This document shows positions 20,046 through 29,555 of a stretch of 64,000 nt of DNA, in pieces (position 1 is the first letter of the stretch; the number at the start of each line of letters is the position of its first letter). The position numbers and the translations under genes are program-made. This stretch comes from Lachnospiraceae bacterium (GTDB lineage: Bacteria > Bacillota > Clostridia > Lachnospirales > Lachnospiraceae), in the NCBI GenBank assembly GCA_015057005.1, contig SVFF01000001.1, forward strand, positions 434,001 to 498,000. The letters are read 5' to 3'. The notes below the pieces were generated by a model. The model was not told where the DNA came from. It saw only the letters and a program-made list of their open reading frames with translations, and ran no database searches.

Positions 20046-20546
20046 TTATACTTCTATTTCAAGCTTTCTGCCTGACTTGTGATAAGGCACGTACTTTACA
20101 CCGGCCGCATCAAACATTTTCTTGGACGCAATATTGCCGGGCGTACCTTGGTACTTGTCACTGTCGTACACAACGGTTCTGATGCCGGCCTGAATGATCG
20201 CCTTTGCACACTCATTGCAGGGGAACAGGGACACATAAAGCTTGGTGCCTTCCAGGGAACCGCCCCGGTAATTCAAAATAGCGTTCAGCTCACTGTGGGT
20301 CACAAAAGCATACTTGGTCTCCAGGGTATCGCCTTCTCTGTCCCAGGGGAACTCGTCATCAGAACAGCCACAGGGAAAACCATTGTATCCCATGGACAAA
20401 ATTTTGTTGTCATTGCTGACGATGCAAGCTCCCACCTGGGTGTTGGGATCCTTGGAACGCATACCGGACAGATGTGCCACTCCCATAAAATACTCGTCCC
20501 AATTAATATAATCTCTGCGCTTTGCGCTCTTTGGTCTCATATCCAT
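20046..20546 (-). CDS. dCMP deaminase (ComEB-like)
   Basis: Deaminates dCMP to dUMP for thymidylate supply. Zinc motifs HSELNA (H84, E86) and PCNEC (C110, C113) are those of the cytidine-deaminase fold. The longer insert CGCSDDEFPWDREGD is typical of dCMP deaminases. At 166 aa the length is normal. I chose ATG 20546 (MDMRPKS) since GTGAGG lies 8 bp upstream; an ATG at 20552 is too close. It sits with upp, rpiB and Sua5 in a nucleotide/housekeeping cluster. Confidence 0.92.
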   Translation of the reverse strand: MDMRPKSAKRRDYINWDEYFMGVAHLSGMRSKDPNTQVGACIVSNDNKILSMGYNGFPCGCSDDEFPWDREGDTLETKYAFVTHSELNAILNYRGGSLEGTKLYVSLFPCNECAKAIIQAGIRTVVYDSDKYQGTPGNIASKKMFDAAGVKYVPYHKSGRKLEIEV

Positions 20547-20607
20547 TTTCATTTCCTCACAACATCCCTATAGACGCTTTTTTCCGCCGGGATGTTCTCT
20601 GAACACA

Positions 20608-21237
20608 CTATTTTGTACCAAAAATTCGGTCGCCGGCATCACCCAGACCGGGTACGATATAGCCGTGGTCATTCAGCTTCTCATCCAGCGCACCGATGTA
20701 AATATCCACGTCGGGATGTGCTTCCTGCATAGCGGCAACACCTTCGGGAGCGGCGATGATGCACATAAAGTGAATGTTCCTGCAGCCCTTTTCCTTCAGT
20801 AATTCAATGGCAGCGATGGCAGAACCGCCGGTAGCCAGCATGGGATCTACCACAAACACTTCTCTCTCTTCACAGTCTGCAGGCAGCTTGCAGTAATATT
20901 CAACGGGCTTCAGGGTCTCAGGGTCACGGTACAGACCGATATGACCTACCTTTGCAGCAGGGATCAAAGTCAGCATGCCGTCCACCATACCTAAGCCCGC
21001 TCTCAAAATAGGCACGATGGCCATCTTCTTGCCCTTCAATTCCTTTGCCACAGTCTTGCAGATGGGAGTCTCAATCTCCACATCCTCCAATGCCAGATTT
21101 CTGGTAGCCTCATAGCAGATCAGGTTGGCGATCTCGCCGATTGCCTGTCTGAAATCCTTGGTGCCGGTCTCTTTTCTGCGGATCAGACCGATCTTGTGCT
21201 GAATAAGGGGATGATCCATAACTGTTACTTTTGCCAT
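20608..21237 (-). CDS. upp: Uracil phosphoribosyltransferase
   Basis: Converts uracil and PRPP to UMP. 209 aa, the standard size. The PRPP loop is [13 protein letters not shown], preceded by [15 protein letters not shown], and the C-terminal uracil site is [16 protein letters not shown]. The start follows GGGAGG. It uses PRPP made by prs at the left of the window and precedes rpiB's pentose-phosphate function, so the group is metabolically coherent. Confidence 0.97.
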   Translation of the reverse strand: MAKVTVMDHPLIQHKIGLIRRKETGTKDFRQAIGEIANLICYEATRNLALEDVEIETPICKTVAKELKGKKMAIVPILRAGLGMVDGMLTLIPAAKVGHIGLYRDPETLKPVEYYCKLPADCEEREVFVVDPMLATGGSAIAAIELLKEKGCRNIHFMCIIAAPEGVAAMQEAHPDVDIYIGALDEKLNDHGYIVPGLGDAGDRIFGTK

Positions 21238-21265
21238 TTGTATTCCTCCCGGATAATGTATTTTG

Positions 21266-21697
21266 TTAAATCTGCTCGATCAGATCAATTCTTCTCTGGT
21301 GTCTTGCTTCGTTAGAAAATTCAGTATTTACAAAAGTATCTACGATCTCATATGCCAAGTTCTCACCCACAATACCTGCGCCCATAGCCAGCACATTGGC
21401 ATCGTTGTGCAGTCTGGTCATCTTGGCGGAGAAAGAGTCTGCGCAAAGTGCACAGCGCACGCCGGGAACCTTGTTGGCGGAGATACTGATACCGATACCG
21501 GTAGTGCAGATTACGATACCTTTTTCACACTCGCCGTTTGCCACTGCCTTGGCAACCGCATGTCCAAATGCGGGATAATCAACGCTGTCCTTGTTGTAGC
21601 AGCCCTTGTCTGCAACGGCAATGCCTTTTCCCTCCAAATAATTCTTTACCTTTTCCTTCAACTCAAAACCACCGTGGTCACATCCGATTGCAATCAT
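21266..21697 (-). CDS. rpiB: Ribose-5-phosphate isomerase B
   Basis: 143 aa, RpiB/LacAB family. [18 protein letters not shown] at the start and the active-site loop [17 protein letters not shown] (with catalytic Cys) are diagnostic. It interconverts ribulose 5-phosphate and ribose 5-phosphate. The ATG lies inside the end of the upstream Sua5 gene (4-bp overlap) behind AGGAGG. Confidence 0.96.
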   Translation of the reverse strand: MIAIGCDHGGFELKEKVKNYLEGKGIAVADKGCYNKDSVDYPAFGHAVAKAVANGECEKGIVICTTGIGISISANKVPGVRCALCADSFSAKMTRLHNDANVLAMGAGIVGENLAYEIVDTFVNTEFSNEARHQRRIDLIEQI

Positions 21698-22782
21698 TTT
21701 GCTGCCTCCTTATTATTTGATAAATCAATTACTTTATGTCCTGCCGCTTTCAGAAGTCTGTTCATAATAGCCTGTCCAAACCCTTCCGCGGTAAAGCACT
21801 CCGAATAAATCCCGGTCACATTCTCATCGTCAAATTCTCTCAGACAGGTGTAGAGATGACGGGCAATACTGTCCTCATCCAGCCTGCTGCCCACACACTT
21901 CACCGTGTCTGCCTTGTAGGCCGCTGCATATTCCTCCGTACAGATCACGCCTACCTTCTCGCCTGCGGCAGCATCTTTTGCCGCACGGGCATTGATATAG
22001 GCCACCACTTCCTCAGGCTCGCCTTTTACAATGACAAGCTCACCCTTGGGCGCATAATGCCTGTATTTCATGCCGGGCGCCTTCGGCGCCTGGCCGCTGT
22101 CTGCGTCCAGAATGGTAATATCCACATCCACCTGTCCCAACACTTCCTCCAGCATCTGCCGGGTCACGAAACCGGGCCGCAGTATCTGGGGAGGCGAAAC
22201 CGTCAAGTCAATGATAGTGGACTCCAGACCGATGCCCACTTCACCGCCGTCAATGATCGCTTCAATCTTGCCGGTCATATCTTCCACTACGTACTTAGCC
22301 ACAGTGGGGCTGGGCTTGCCCGAAGAATTGGCGCTGGGTGCTGCCACATAACCGCCGCCGTATTCGATCAGCTTCCGGGCCACCGGATGGGAGGGCATCC
22401 GCACCGCCACGGTATCCAGTCCGCCCGTGGTCTCCACGGGAACCTTATCAGACTTAGGAAAGATCACTGTCAAAGGTCCCGGCCAGAAAGCCTTGGCAAT
22501 CTTGACCGCCTCCTCAGATACCTCTTTCACGATAGGGTAGATATCCTCAAATTTGCTGATATGGACGATCAGAGGATTATCCGAAGGCCGTCCTTTGGCC
22601 GCATAAATCTTGCGGGAAGACTCCGGATTCAGGGCATCTCCGCCCAGTCCGTACACCGTCTCCGTGGGAAATGCCACAAGGCCGCCCTGCTGCAGGATCT
22701 CTCCCGCCTGCTTTAATGCCTGCTCCTCTGTGTCTGAAAACGCACCGTTATTCTCTTGTATTATAATAATTTCAGTTTCCAC
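21694..22782 (-). CDS. ywlC: L-threonylcarbamoyladenylate synthase (Sua5/YwlC)
   Basis: Makes TC-AMP for the universal t6A37 tRNA modification. The YrdC domain (about residues 15-205) has the KRSxN-like GLVAFPTETVYGLG and PLIVHI patterns. It also has AAPSANSSGKPSPT and the GLESTIIDL motif. The C-terminal Sua5 domain is joined by the linker PGMKYRHYAPKGEL. I chose GTG 22782 (VETEIIII), which has GAAGGTG 7 bp upstream, over ATG 22839, which has none. It is translationally coupled to rpiB. Confidence 0.93.
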   Translation of the reverse strand: METEIIIIQENNGAFSDTEEQALKQAGEILQQGGLVAFPTETVYGLGGDALNPESSRKIYAAKGRPSDNPLIVHISKFEDIYPIVKEVSEEAVKIAKAFWPGPLTVIFPKSDKVPVETTGGLDTVAVRMPSHPVARKLIEYGGGYVAAPSANSSGKPSPTVAKYVVEDMTGKIEAIIDGGEVGIGLESTIIDLTVSPPQILRPGFVTRQMLEEVLGQVDVDITILDADSGQAPKAPGMKYRHYAPKGELVIVKGEPEEVVAYINARAAKDAAAGEKVGVICTEEYAAAYKADTVKCVGSRLDEDSIARHLYTCLREFDDENVTGIYSECFTAEGFGQAIMNRLLKAAGHKVIDLSNNKEAAK

Positions 22783-22853
22783 GTAAAGACACCTTCTATC
22801 TATCTGCGCACTATCTACACATTCGGATTTAGTATACACATCTGTTCGTAATA

Positions 22854-24335
22854 CTAATCCTTCATCACGCGGCCCGCCGCATCATCCTTCTTGCGCATAC
22901 CATAGCCATAATTACCATAATGACCACCGTAACTCTTGTAAGCCCCGTAACCATAACCATAGCCATAACCGTAGCCATATCCTCCGCCACCCCTGGAAAG
23001 ATCAGCATTAAAGACATAGCCCAGAATGTCAACATTACTCTCAGCCAAAGCGTGCACACCGTTTCTGATGCGCCCCTTCTTGGCATAATCACACCGCACC
23101 ACATACAGTGCCGCATCCGTAAATCTGCCCAATACCGTCGCATCCGCTGTCACATCAGCCGGTGCCGTATCCAGGATTACAATATCTGCCATTTTCTCCA
23201 AGGCACTCAAAAATCTGCCCATTCTGTCCGTACCAAGCAAATGACTAGTTGCCTTGTTGGGCTCTGTTCCGTACAGGATCCGCAGTCTGCCCCGTTCCAC
23301 TTCCACCGCTGTAAGCGCTGCTTCCAGAGGCACTTCCTTTTTTAACGCAGCGATCACACCGGGATGTGCGTTCTCTTCGTTCATCACCCGGGCAACGGAA
23401 GGATTCCGCAGATCACAATCCACCAGAATGACACTCTTTCCCTGACGGGCAAATGCAAGTGCCAGATTGACAGCCAGCGTAGTCTTTCCCTCTCCCGGGA
23501 TGGAACTTGTGACCATGAGAGAGCGATATTCCTTCGCCTCCATCTCCTGTGCCACCTTGATACGCAATTTGCGGATAGATTCCATATATGACTGGGGCAC
23601 ACGCGCATTATTCAGCGTGACAATGCCCACATCTTTTTTCTTTTTACGCTTCTTGGCACGTACTGCGGGAATACTTCCGAAGTCTTCCAGATTGACCAGT
23701 TTCTTCAGATCCTTACGCTTTTTCACCGTACTTCTGGTGATGATATAGAGCGCCATGATCACCAGACCGATAGCTGCTCCCCGCATGGCACCCGCCTGCA
23801 CGGAACCTCGGATCACATATTCGCGGCCCGTATCCTTAGGGATACCGCTCTCATCCAAAATAGTCAGTTCAATTCGCCCCACAATATATTTCACTACCTC
23901 GGGGTATTGCCGAAGCGCCGCCTGCAGCAGTTCGTAGGCTGCTTCCGGATCACTTGCCGATGACGTCATAGTGAAGAAATTAGTGCCGTTCTCCACTGTC
24001 ATAGAAAGAGTGCCCGGCAGATATTCTGCGTCCAGATCCTCCAGGATCGCATTCTGCAGCACACCATTTCTCATCAGATAGGGAAATACCTCCACCATCT
24101 GCTTGGCCATTTCCTGATCCACATATGTGGTTCCGCCATCCAGACCGGCCACGGCCATAGTAGCCGAAGCCACGTAACGGGGCACATAATTGGAACTGAC
24201 GGTAAAATACGATTTCACAGCAAATGCTAATGCCAGTCCCAGCACAAGCCACCAAAACTTTCTGATACCTTTTAAAATATTCTGCACCAGATCCTGCAGA
24301 TCTATTTTCTCAGGCAAATTTACATTTTCACTCAT
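22854..24335 (-). CDS. Wzz-type chain-length regulator fused to BY-kinase, Gly-Tyr tail
   Basis: 493 aa. A Wzz domain has two membrane helices (about 27-45 and 184-200) flanking an external loop. Then comes a basic linker and a bacterial tyrosine-kinase domain with Walker A SSIPGEGKT (277-285) and Walker A' VILVDCDLR (302-310). The C-terminal tail is a Gly-Tyr tract (seven or more GY pairs, about residues 445-485), a long autophosphorylation cluster. Such proteins control polysaccharide chain length through cycles of tyrosine phosphorylation. It starts 2 bp after the stop of the similar upstream gene. Confidence 0.92.
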   Translation of the reverse strand: MSENVNLPEKIDLQDLVQNILKGIRKFWWLVLGLALAFAVKSYFTVSSNYVPRYVASATMAVAGLDGGTTYVDQEMAKQMVEVFPYLMRNGVLQNAILEDLDAEYLPGTLSMTVENGTNFFTMTSSASDPEAAYELLQAALRQYPEVVKYIVGRIELTILDESGIPKDTGREYVIRGSVQAGAMRGAAIGLVIMALYIITRSTVKKRKDLKKLVNLEDFGSIPAVRAKKRKKKKDVGIVTLNNARVPQSYMESIRKLRIKVAQEMEAKEYRSLMVTSSIPGEGKTTLAVNLALAFARQGKSVILVDCDLRNPSVARVMNEENAHPGVIAALKKEVPLEAALTAVEVERGRLRILYGTEPNKATSHLLGTDRMGRFLSALEKMADIVILDTAPADVTADATVLGRFTDAALYVVRCDYAKKGRIRNGVHALAESNVDILGYVFNADLSRGGGGYGYGYGYGYGYGAYKSYGGHYGNYGYGMRKKDDAAGRVMKD

Positions 24336-24337
24336 CT

Positions 24338-25762
24338 CTACCTGTTTCCTTTGTCTCCATAAACCCCGGCATACTTGCCGTATTTACCGTAGGTTCCTCC
24401 ATCAACAACACCGGCAAAAGTCCTGACATGGTTCAATACCACACCCAGCACAACAGCTTTGCGCGCTCTGAAGCCATCCAGTGCATCATTGATATCTTCC
24501 GCACGCAGATAATTTTGTTTGGAAACCACCAATACGGCACCTGCTTTCCGCGCCAACACCTCCGCATCACCGATCAAACCGATAGGCGGCGAGTCAATGA
24601 TCACGTAATCAGCCGCCTTCTGGCACTGCTCCAGCAGTTCTTCCATCCTGGCACCCTGCACCATCTCTGTAGAAGAAGCGTAACAATTTCTTCCCAGGAT
24701 CACATACAGATTAGGGACCTCACTCTTGATCATGATATCCTTCAGTTCGCTGTTTTCCTTTAAGAATTCGCCAATTTCCTGCTTTTCCGTGGGCATCTTA
24801 TCAAACAGCAAAAACTGTGCAGGTCTTCTCAAATCACCCTCGATCAGGATCACTCTCCTGGACTGTCCCGCCAAAGCAATAGCCAGATTGGCTGCCATAG
24901 TTGATTTACCCTCATTCTCTGCCACACTGGTGACTACCAGGGCTTTCAGCCCATGTTTTTTCATGCGATGATCCACCTTTACTGCCAGCTTGCGGTAGGC
25001 TTCCACAAAGGCGAATCCGGTCACGGGATTGTTGATCAACAAAGCTTTCTTATTGCGTCTGAACCACTCTCTCGCGGTCTTATTCTTTCTCTCAAAAGGA
25101 ATCTGCCCCAGACAGGAAGCATCCAGCTTCTTCTCCACATCCGACTCCATCTTGATGGTGTCATTCAAATAGGAGAACAGGCCAAACAAAAAGGTCAGGG
25201 CCGCTCCTGCCGCCAGAAAGGCCTTCAGCGCAGGGCGCTTCACATCATTGGAATTGCTGGGTGCAGTAGGCACAGTGGGCTGTTCCAGCACTTCCATGGC
25301 AGTAATACCGGTGGTATAAAAGGACACCTTATCGTAATTATTCATGACCACCCTGATCACATCCATGGCCTCTTTGGAGGTGTCCGCCGTCACCTTAAGC
25401 GTCAGCAAATTGGTGCTTCCCAAGGTCTCTGTGGTGATCTTGGCATCCACATAATCCACATCCAGCTCCTCGCAAATGATCCGGTTCATGCTGCTGCTCT
25501 CCAGGATCAGCTTCATAGTCTCCGCCATCTCATAAGCCTTGGACCAGACATTCCCGGCATTGGCATTGTTCTTCATTGTCACTACAAAGGTAGCTGACGT
25601 GGAATAAACCGGCTCATAACGGAAGCTGAAGATTACCGCTGTCAGCATTGCAGCTCCCAGAGCTCCCAGCAGGATCACCCACCAACTGCGCAGCACATCC
25701 ATGATCAGAGTCAATGGTTCAAAACTTTTTTCTTCTACCTGAATTATATCATTTCTGCCCAT
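24338..25762 (-). CDS. Second Wzz/BY-kinase fusion protein
   Basis: 474 aa. Same plan as its neighbour: membrane helices at about 28-46 and 183-200, Walker A SVAENEGKS (279-287), Walker A' VILIEGDLR (304-312), and Walker B in YVIIDSPP. The tyrosine tail is shorter and spaced differently (TYGKYGKYAGVYG). I chose ATG 25762, which has GGAGGAG 5 bp upstream; the upstream stop codon lies just before it. Fused Wzz-kinase proteins are common in Gram-negatives, while many Gram-positives split them. Two paralogues in tandem suggest division of labour or mixed oligomers. Confidence 0.92.
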   Translation of the reverse strand: MGRNDIIQVEEKSFEPLTLIMDVLRSWWVILLGALGAAMLTAVIFSFRYEPVYSTSATFVVTMKNNANAGNVWSKAYEMAETMKLILESSSMNRIICEELDVDYVDAKITTETLGSTNLLTLKVTADTSKEAMDVIRVVMNNYDKVSFYTTGITAMEVLEQPTVPTAPSNSNDVKRPALKAFLAAGAALTFLFGLFSYLNDTIKMESDVEKKLDASCLGQIPFERKNKTAREWFRRNKKALLINNPVTGFAFVEAYRKLAVKVDHRMKKHGLKALVVTSVAENEGKSTMAANLAIALAGQSRRVILIEGDLRRPAQFLLFDKMPTEKQEIGEFLKENSELKDIMIKSEVPNLYVILGRNCYASSTEMVQGARMEELLEQCQKAADYVIIDSPPIGLIGDAEVLARKAGAVLVVSKQNYLRAEDINDALDGFRARKAVVLGVVLNHVRTFAGVVDGGTYGKYGKYAGVYGDKGNR

Positions 25763-25764
25763 TG

Positions 25765-26715
25765 TCACTCCTCCACCACCACATACAGAACCGTTACTGC
25801 AGTAATATCATCCTCTGTGGTATATGAATACTCTACTGTGTAAATACCGGGGACATTATAATTCACATAGGAACGTACCCGGATATCCCTCAGCGCAATA
25901 CCATTGCTTGTTTCCATCTGTTCTCCACGCTCGGAGTCGTCCGCGCCCGTGCCATCACCATCTTCTCCGGCTCCCGCACTGTCAGTCCCCTCAGACTCTT
26001 TCACTTTTTCAAACAAATACTCTGCACCATTGCCGATCATACCTACCGGAAGTTTCTCTTCCTCCAGACTCTCTCCGGCTTTCACATAAACCACATAATC
26101 AGACAACATGGGATAATATTTCCCAAGTTCTTCCTTCGGGTCTGTAATCGTCATCTTCACAGGCAAAATACAGGTATCTCCCGCACTGTTGTTAACCTGA
26201 AAGGTAATCTCGTGTTCACCTACAACATACCCATCCGCAGGCGTATAAAAAAGGCGGACCTTACCTGTCAGATCACCATCAATCACATCAGCGGCTTGAT
26301 AATTCAGCTTTCCCAGCCAATTCGATAATTCTCCCGCACCCAAACGTAAAGGAGACTTAATGTATATGCGTGGCGGCTCATAATCCCTGTAAAGGACTGT
26401 GCGGGAAGCCGTAGCCGCCCGGTCCGCAGAGTCAAACACAATATAATTAACCGTGCGCTCATTTTTCCCCACAAAAGGAGACAAGGACGCAATCTGCAGA
26501 CGTGCTGTCAGATCACCGTCTTCCTCATCCCATGCGGTGACACCTTCCAGCAGTTCCTCTTCCGTTGCCGAAACATTCACTACCAGCGCATCTTCCTCTA
26601 TCTCTATTTCAGGAGCATTGCGGTCTGCATTCTTCCATTCCAATCCGTAATACGCGGCGAAACACGCGCAGGACACAAAGAAAAACAAAACCACTGCCAA
26701 TCGTATCCTTCTCAT
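25765..26715 (-). CDS. Membrane-anchored protein with Ig-like (DUF5011-type) repeats
   Basis: 316 aa. An N-terminal signal anchor (MRRIRLAVVLFFFVSCACFA) is followed by at least two beta-sandwich modules with the pattern GVTAWDEEDGDLTARL...VNYIVFDSADRAATASR and AADVIDGDLTGKV...VNNSAGDT. A charged Glu/Asp/Gly linker (about 215-240) follows, then a last module. The V-DGDLT-V...V-D-AGN pattern is that of DUF5011/HYR Ig-like repeats. I chose ATG 26715, with GAGGAG 7 bp upstream and no overlap with the phosphatase gene. Its place between phosphatase and kinases suggests an external partner of polysaccharide assembly. Confidence 0.75.
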   Translation of the reverse strand: MRRIRLAVVLFFFVSCACFAAYYGLEWKNADRNAPEIEIEEDALVVNVSATEEELLEGVTAWDEEDGDLTARLQIASLSPFVGKNERTVNYIVFDSADRAATASRTVLYRDYEPPRIYIKSPLRLGAGELSNWLGKLNYQAADVIDGDLTGKVRLFYTPADGYVVGEHEITFQVNNSAGDTCILPVKMTITDPKEELGKYYPMLSDYVVYVKAGESLEEEKLPVGMIGNGAEYLFEKVKESEGTDSAGAGEDGDGTGADDSERGEQMETSNGIALRDIRVRSYVNYNVPGIYTVEYSYTTEDDITAVTVLYVVVEE

Positions 26716-26726
26716 CTTTCTTCTCC

Positions 26727-27488
26727 TCAATCCAACTCTTCCCTTGCAGACTGACCGTTCCGCCTTAAAACAGGCCGATCCTGACATATCCTCAGGGGAT
26801 TCTCTTCAAAAAGCATTCTCAGATAACGCTCCGAATAACTTTCTGCCAATTCTTCGTAAATATCTGCCATATTGGGTGTCCTCTGAAAAGGACTGTGGGC
26901 ATCACTGGCCACCACGGTCACCAGATCTCTTTGCATCATTTCATGAGCGGCATGAAAAATCCTCCTGCCAAATCTCCCCTGGAGGCTCCCCTTGTTCACC
27001 TGGGTTTCACAGCCGATGCTTCTCCAGCTCTTCAGCAATCCCATATCATCCCTGATGAACTCATAACGCTCGGGATGGGCTATCAGCGGAATCAGTCCCA
27101 GTTCACGCACCCTGCGCACCATCCGGTCCGCCAGACGGGGATCCTCCCCAAAATCAAATTCCACCAGAATATAATGCCCCGCATTGATGGTCAACAGTTT
27201 CTGCTTCTGCAAAAGCTCCGGCACTTCGGGAGTCATAAATACTTCCATCCCCGCATACAGGGTCAGTGGTATCTTTTCCCGCTGCAGCATCTGCTCCAGC
27301 TTCTGAAAGACCTCAATGTATCTTTCTCCATAATAATTGTCATACGTCCCCGGAACATTACAATGAGGAGTGGCAACCATCGCCGTCACTCCGTTTCTTG
27401 CTGCAATCTCAGCCATCTCCAGGGAATCATAAATATCTGCCGCACCGTCGTCTAAGCCCGGCAGAATATGTGCATGTAAATCAATCAT
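26727..27488 (-). CDS. PHP-type protein-tyrosine phosphatase (CpsB/YwqE-like)
   Basis: 253 aa. Metal ligands are visible in order: DLHAHILPGLDDG (H4, H6), ATPHCN, a central Glu in AGMEVF, LIAHPERY and ASDAHS near residue 195. These manganese-dependent phosphatases remove phosphate from the tyrosine tails of BY-kinases and so set polysaccharide output. It heads the operon with the Ig-like protein and two BY-kinases, behind its own promoter. The start is ATG with AAAGGAG 4 bp upstream. Confidence 0.93.
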   Translation of the reverse strand: MIDLHAHILPGLDDGAADIYDSLEMAEIAARNGVTAMVATPHCNVPGTYDNYYGERYIEVFQKLEQMLQREKIPLTLYAGMEVFMTPEVPELLQKQKLLTINAGHYILVEFDFGEDPRLADRMVRRVRELGLIPLIAHPERYEFIRDDMGLLKSWRSIGCETQVNKGSLQGRFGRRIFHAAHEMMQRDLVTVVASDAHSPFQRTPNMADIYEELAESYSERYLRMLFEENPLRICQDRPVLRRNGQSAREELD

Positions 27489-27560
27489 GCTGCTCCTTTG
27501 TCATGCCATACTACAAAAAAGGCACGCAGCATTGCCTGCCCCATTTTTCTTTCTCTTACT

Positions 27561-27589
27561 AATATACGTTGGTATGGCGTAGAAGTCAA
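27561..27589 (-). promoter_or_regulatory. Promoter of the phosphatase/BY-kinase operon
   Basis: Minus strand TTGACT, 17-bp spacer, TATATT: five of six matches in both boxes. It lies about 73 bp upstream of the phosphatase ATG. A small hairpin with a T-run (27514-27537) lies in the leader. Confidence 0.7.
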
Positions 27590-27623
27590 GCAATTCCTAT
27601 CCAACACCACTAATGTTCTATTC

Positions 27624-27652
27624 TTGCACAGCGGCAGATATAATGATACAAT
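27624..27652 (+). promoter_or_regulatory. Possible promoter of the ABC exporter gene
   Basis: TTGCAC, 17-bp spacer and TACAAT; an overlapping TATAAT (27639-27644) is an alternative -10. It is divergent from the phosphatase promoter. Confidence 0.4.
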
Positions 27653-27685
27653 ATGTTCAAATCAACTTACAAGAAAGGAACTCCC

Positions 27686-29500
27686 ATGACCAACAATTTT
27701 GAGTCTCCTAACGAAAATAATACATCTGACAGCCAAGTGTTTTTAGGCTCGGAAGCCCTTGGCACTATTATACGAAAACTAAAAGACGGTTCATTCAGAG
27801 AAATCCTGGATGACTGGAAATGGATCTTCACTTACAGCAAACGTTACAAATGGATCATTGTCTACTATACTGCGCTGGGCCTGCTCAGCAGTTCACTGGG
27901 CATGGTATCAGCTCTTGCAAGCAAATACCTGATCGACATTATCACAGGCTATCAGACAGACAAGCTGGCTCTCCTGTTGATCATCATGATCGGCTCCTCT
28001 ATTTTCAGCCTGCTCATCAACAGCGTGCTCTCCCGCATCTCCCTGAAGATCAGCCTCTACATCAACAATGACATCCAGTCCGATATCTTCAACAAGATCA
28101 TTGACGCCGATTGGCTGGCCATCAGTAACTACAGCAACGGCGATATCCTGAACCGCTTTAACGGAGATATCGGGACCGTATCCAATAACGCCGTCAGCTG
28201 GGTGCCCTCCATCATCCTGAATATCTACAACTTTATCCTGACCTTTGTGGTCATCATGTACTACAGCCCTGTGATGGCGTTGATCGCCTTCTCCAGCGCC
28301 CCGTTGATGCTGATCATCGGCAAACTACGCCTGCGCAGAATGCGGGAATACAACAAGCAAGTCCGGGAAATGAGCAGTAAACTGATGTCCTTTGAAGTAG
28401 AGACCTTCTACAACTTCGATACCATCAAAAGCTTCGGAGTCACCGAGCACTACAGCAAGGGCCTGCGCAAATGGCAGAATAAATACAAAGATTTCTCTCT
28501 GGAATACAACCTGTTCAGCATCAAGACCGGCGCTGTGGCCTCCGTATTCGGGTTGATGATTTCTCTGGTCTCCTTCTGCTACTGCCTCTACCTCTTATGG
28601 ACCCATCAGATCCAGTACGGTACCATGACCCTCTTCATGAGTCAAGGCTCCAAGCTGTCCGGCAGTTTTAAAAGCGTGATCTCCATCATTCCTTCTTTCC
28701 TGAACAGCTCCGTGTCTGCACACCGCATCCGGGAACTGGTAGAGCTTCCGAAAGAAGTACATATCCCCGAAAGCAGTGACATGGATACCTGGGCTGACGA
28801 TGGTTTTGAAATCCGGATGAGCAATGTAAACTATGCTTACGTGGAAGACAACCGTGTGATCACCGAGTCCAACTTCGTGGCCAAGCCCGGCGAAATCGTA
28901 GCTCTGGTAGGCCCCTCCGGCGAAGGCAAGACCACCATGATCCGACTGATCCTGGGTCTCATTCACCCGGAATCCGGCCATGTACATATGGTTGCCTCCA
29001 ATGGCAACACTGTGCACATGAACGCAGATACTCGCCACTTGTTTGCCTATGTACCTCAGGGAAACACGATTTTGTCAGGAACCATCGCAGAAAATCTGCG
29101 CATGGTAAGAGAAGATGCCACCGACGAAGAAATAATCGAAGCCTTAAAGATTGCCTGTGCGTGGGATTTTGTCAAAGATATGCCAGATACGCTGAACTGC
29201 AACATCGGCGAACGAGGCCGTGGCTTCTCAGAGGGCCAGGCTCAGCGCATTGCCATCGCCCGTGCCGTACTGCGGGACAGCCCAATCCTGCTGCTGGATG
29301 AGGCCACTTCCGCTCTGGATGTCACCACAGAACGTCAGGTACTGCGCAATATCATCCGGCAAAGGCCCAACAAGACCTGTATCGTGACGACTCATCGCCC
29401 CAGTGTACTGAATATGTGCCAGAGGGTGTATAGAGTTCTGGAGACTAAGGTGACGGAGTTGTCGGAGGAAGAGTCAAGTAAGATGGCGATAGATTTTTAG
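27686..29500 (+). CDS. ABC exporter, fused membrane and ATPase domains
   Basis: 604 aa half-transporter of the type I exporter fold. The cytoplasmic N-terminus (about 50 aa) has no C39 peptidase. Six membrane helices span about 60-320. The nucleotide-binding domain has Walker A GPSGEGKTT (about 408), signature FSEGQAQRIAIAR (about 514), Walker B ILLLDEATSALD and H-loop TTHRP. I chose ATG 27686 (MTNNFES), which has AAAGGA upstream, over ATG 27653, which has none. It is transcribed toward the polysaccharide/peptide locus and could export a peptide, a lipid or a glycan. The substrate is not shown by sequence. Confidence 0.9.
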   Translation: MTNNFESPNENNTSDSQVFLGSEALGTIIRKLKDGSFREILDDWKWIFTYSKRYKWIIVYYTALGLLSSSLGMVSALASKYLIDIITGYQTDKLALLLIIMIGSSIFSLLINSVLSRISLKISLYINNDIQSDIFNKIIDADWLAISNYSNGDILNRFNGDIGTVSNNAVSWVPSIILNIYNFILTFVVIMYYSPVMALIAFSSAPLMLIIGKLRLRRMREYNKQVREMSSKLMSFEVETFYNFDTIKSFGVTEHYSKGLRKWQNKYKDFSLEYNLFSIKTGAVASVFGLMISLVSFCYCLYLLWTHQIQYGTMTLFMSQGSKLSGSFKSVISIIPSFLNSSVSAHRIRELVELPKEVHIPESSDMDTWADDGFEIRMSNVNYAYVEDNRVITESNFVAKPGEIVALVGPSGEGKTTMIRLILGLIHPESGHVHMVASNGNTVHMNADTRHLFAYVPQGNTILSGTIAENLRMVREDATDEEIIEALKIACAWDFVKDMPDTLNCNIGERGRGFSEGQAQRIAIARAVLRDSPILLLDEATSALDVTTERQVLRNIIRQRPNKTCIVTTHRPSVLNMCQRVYRVLETKVTELSEEESSKMAIDF

Positions 29501-29508
29501 AAAAGCAA

Positions 29509-29538
29509 GGGAAAGTCATGTCGACTTTCCCCGTTTTT
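29509..29538. terminator. Bidirectional terminator between ABC exporter and glf
   Basis: A perfect 9-bp stem GGGAAAGTC/GACTTTCCC with a 5-nt loop, followed by CGTTTTT on the plus strand. A weaker T-rich tail lies on the minus strand for the convergent glf gene. Confidence 0.75.
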
Positions 29539-29555
29539 GATTATAAATCTCCTCT

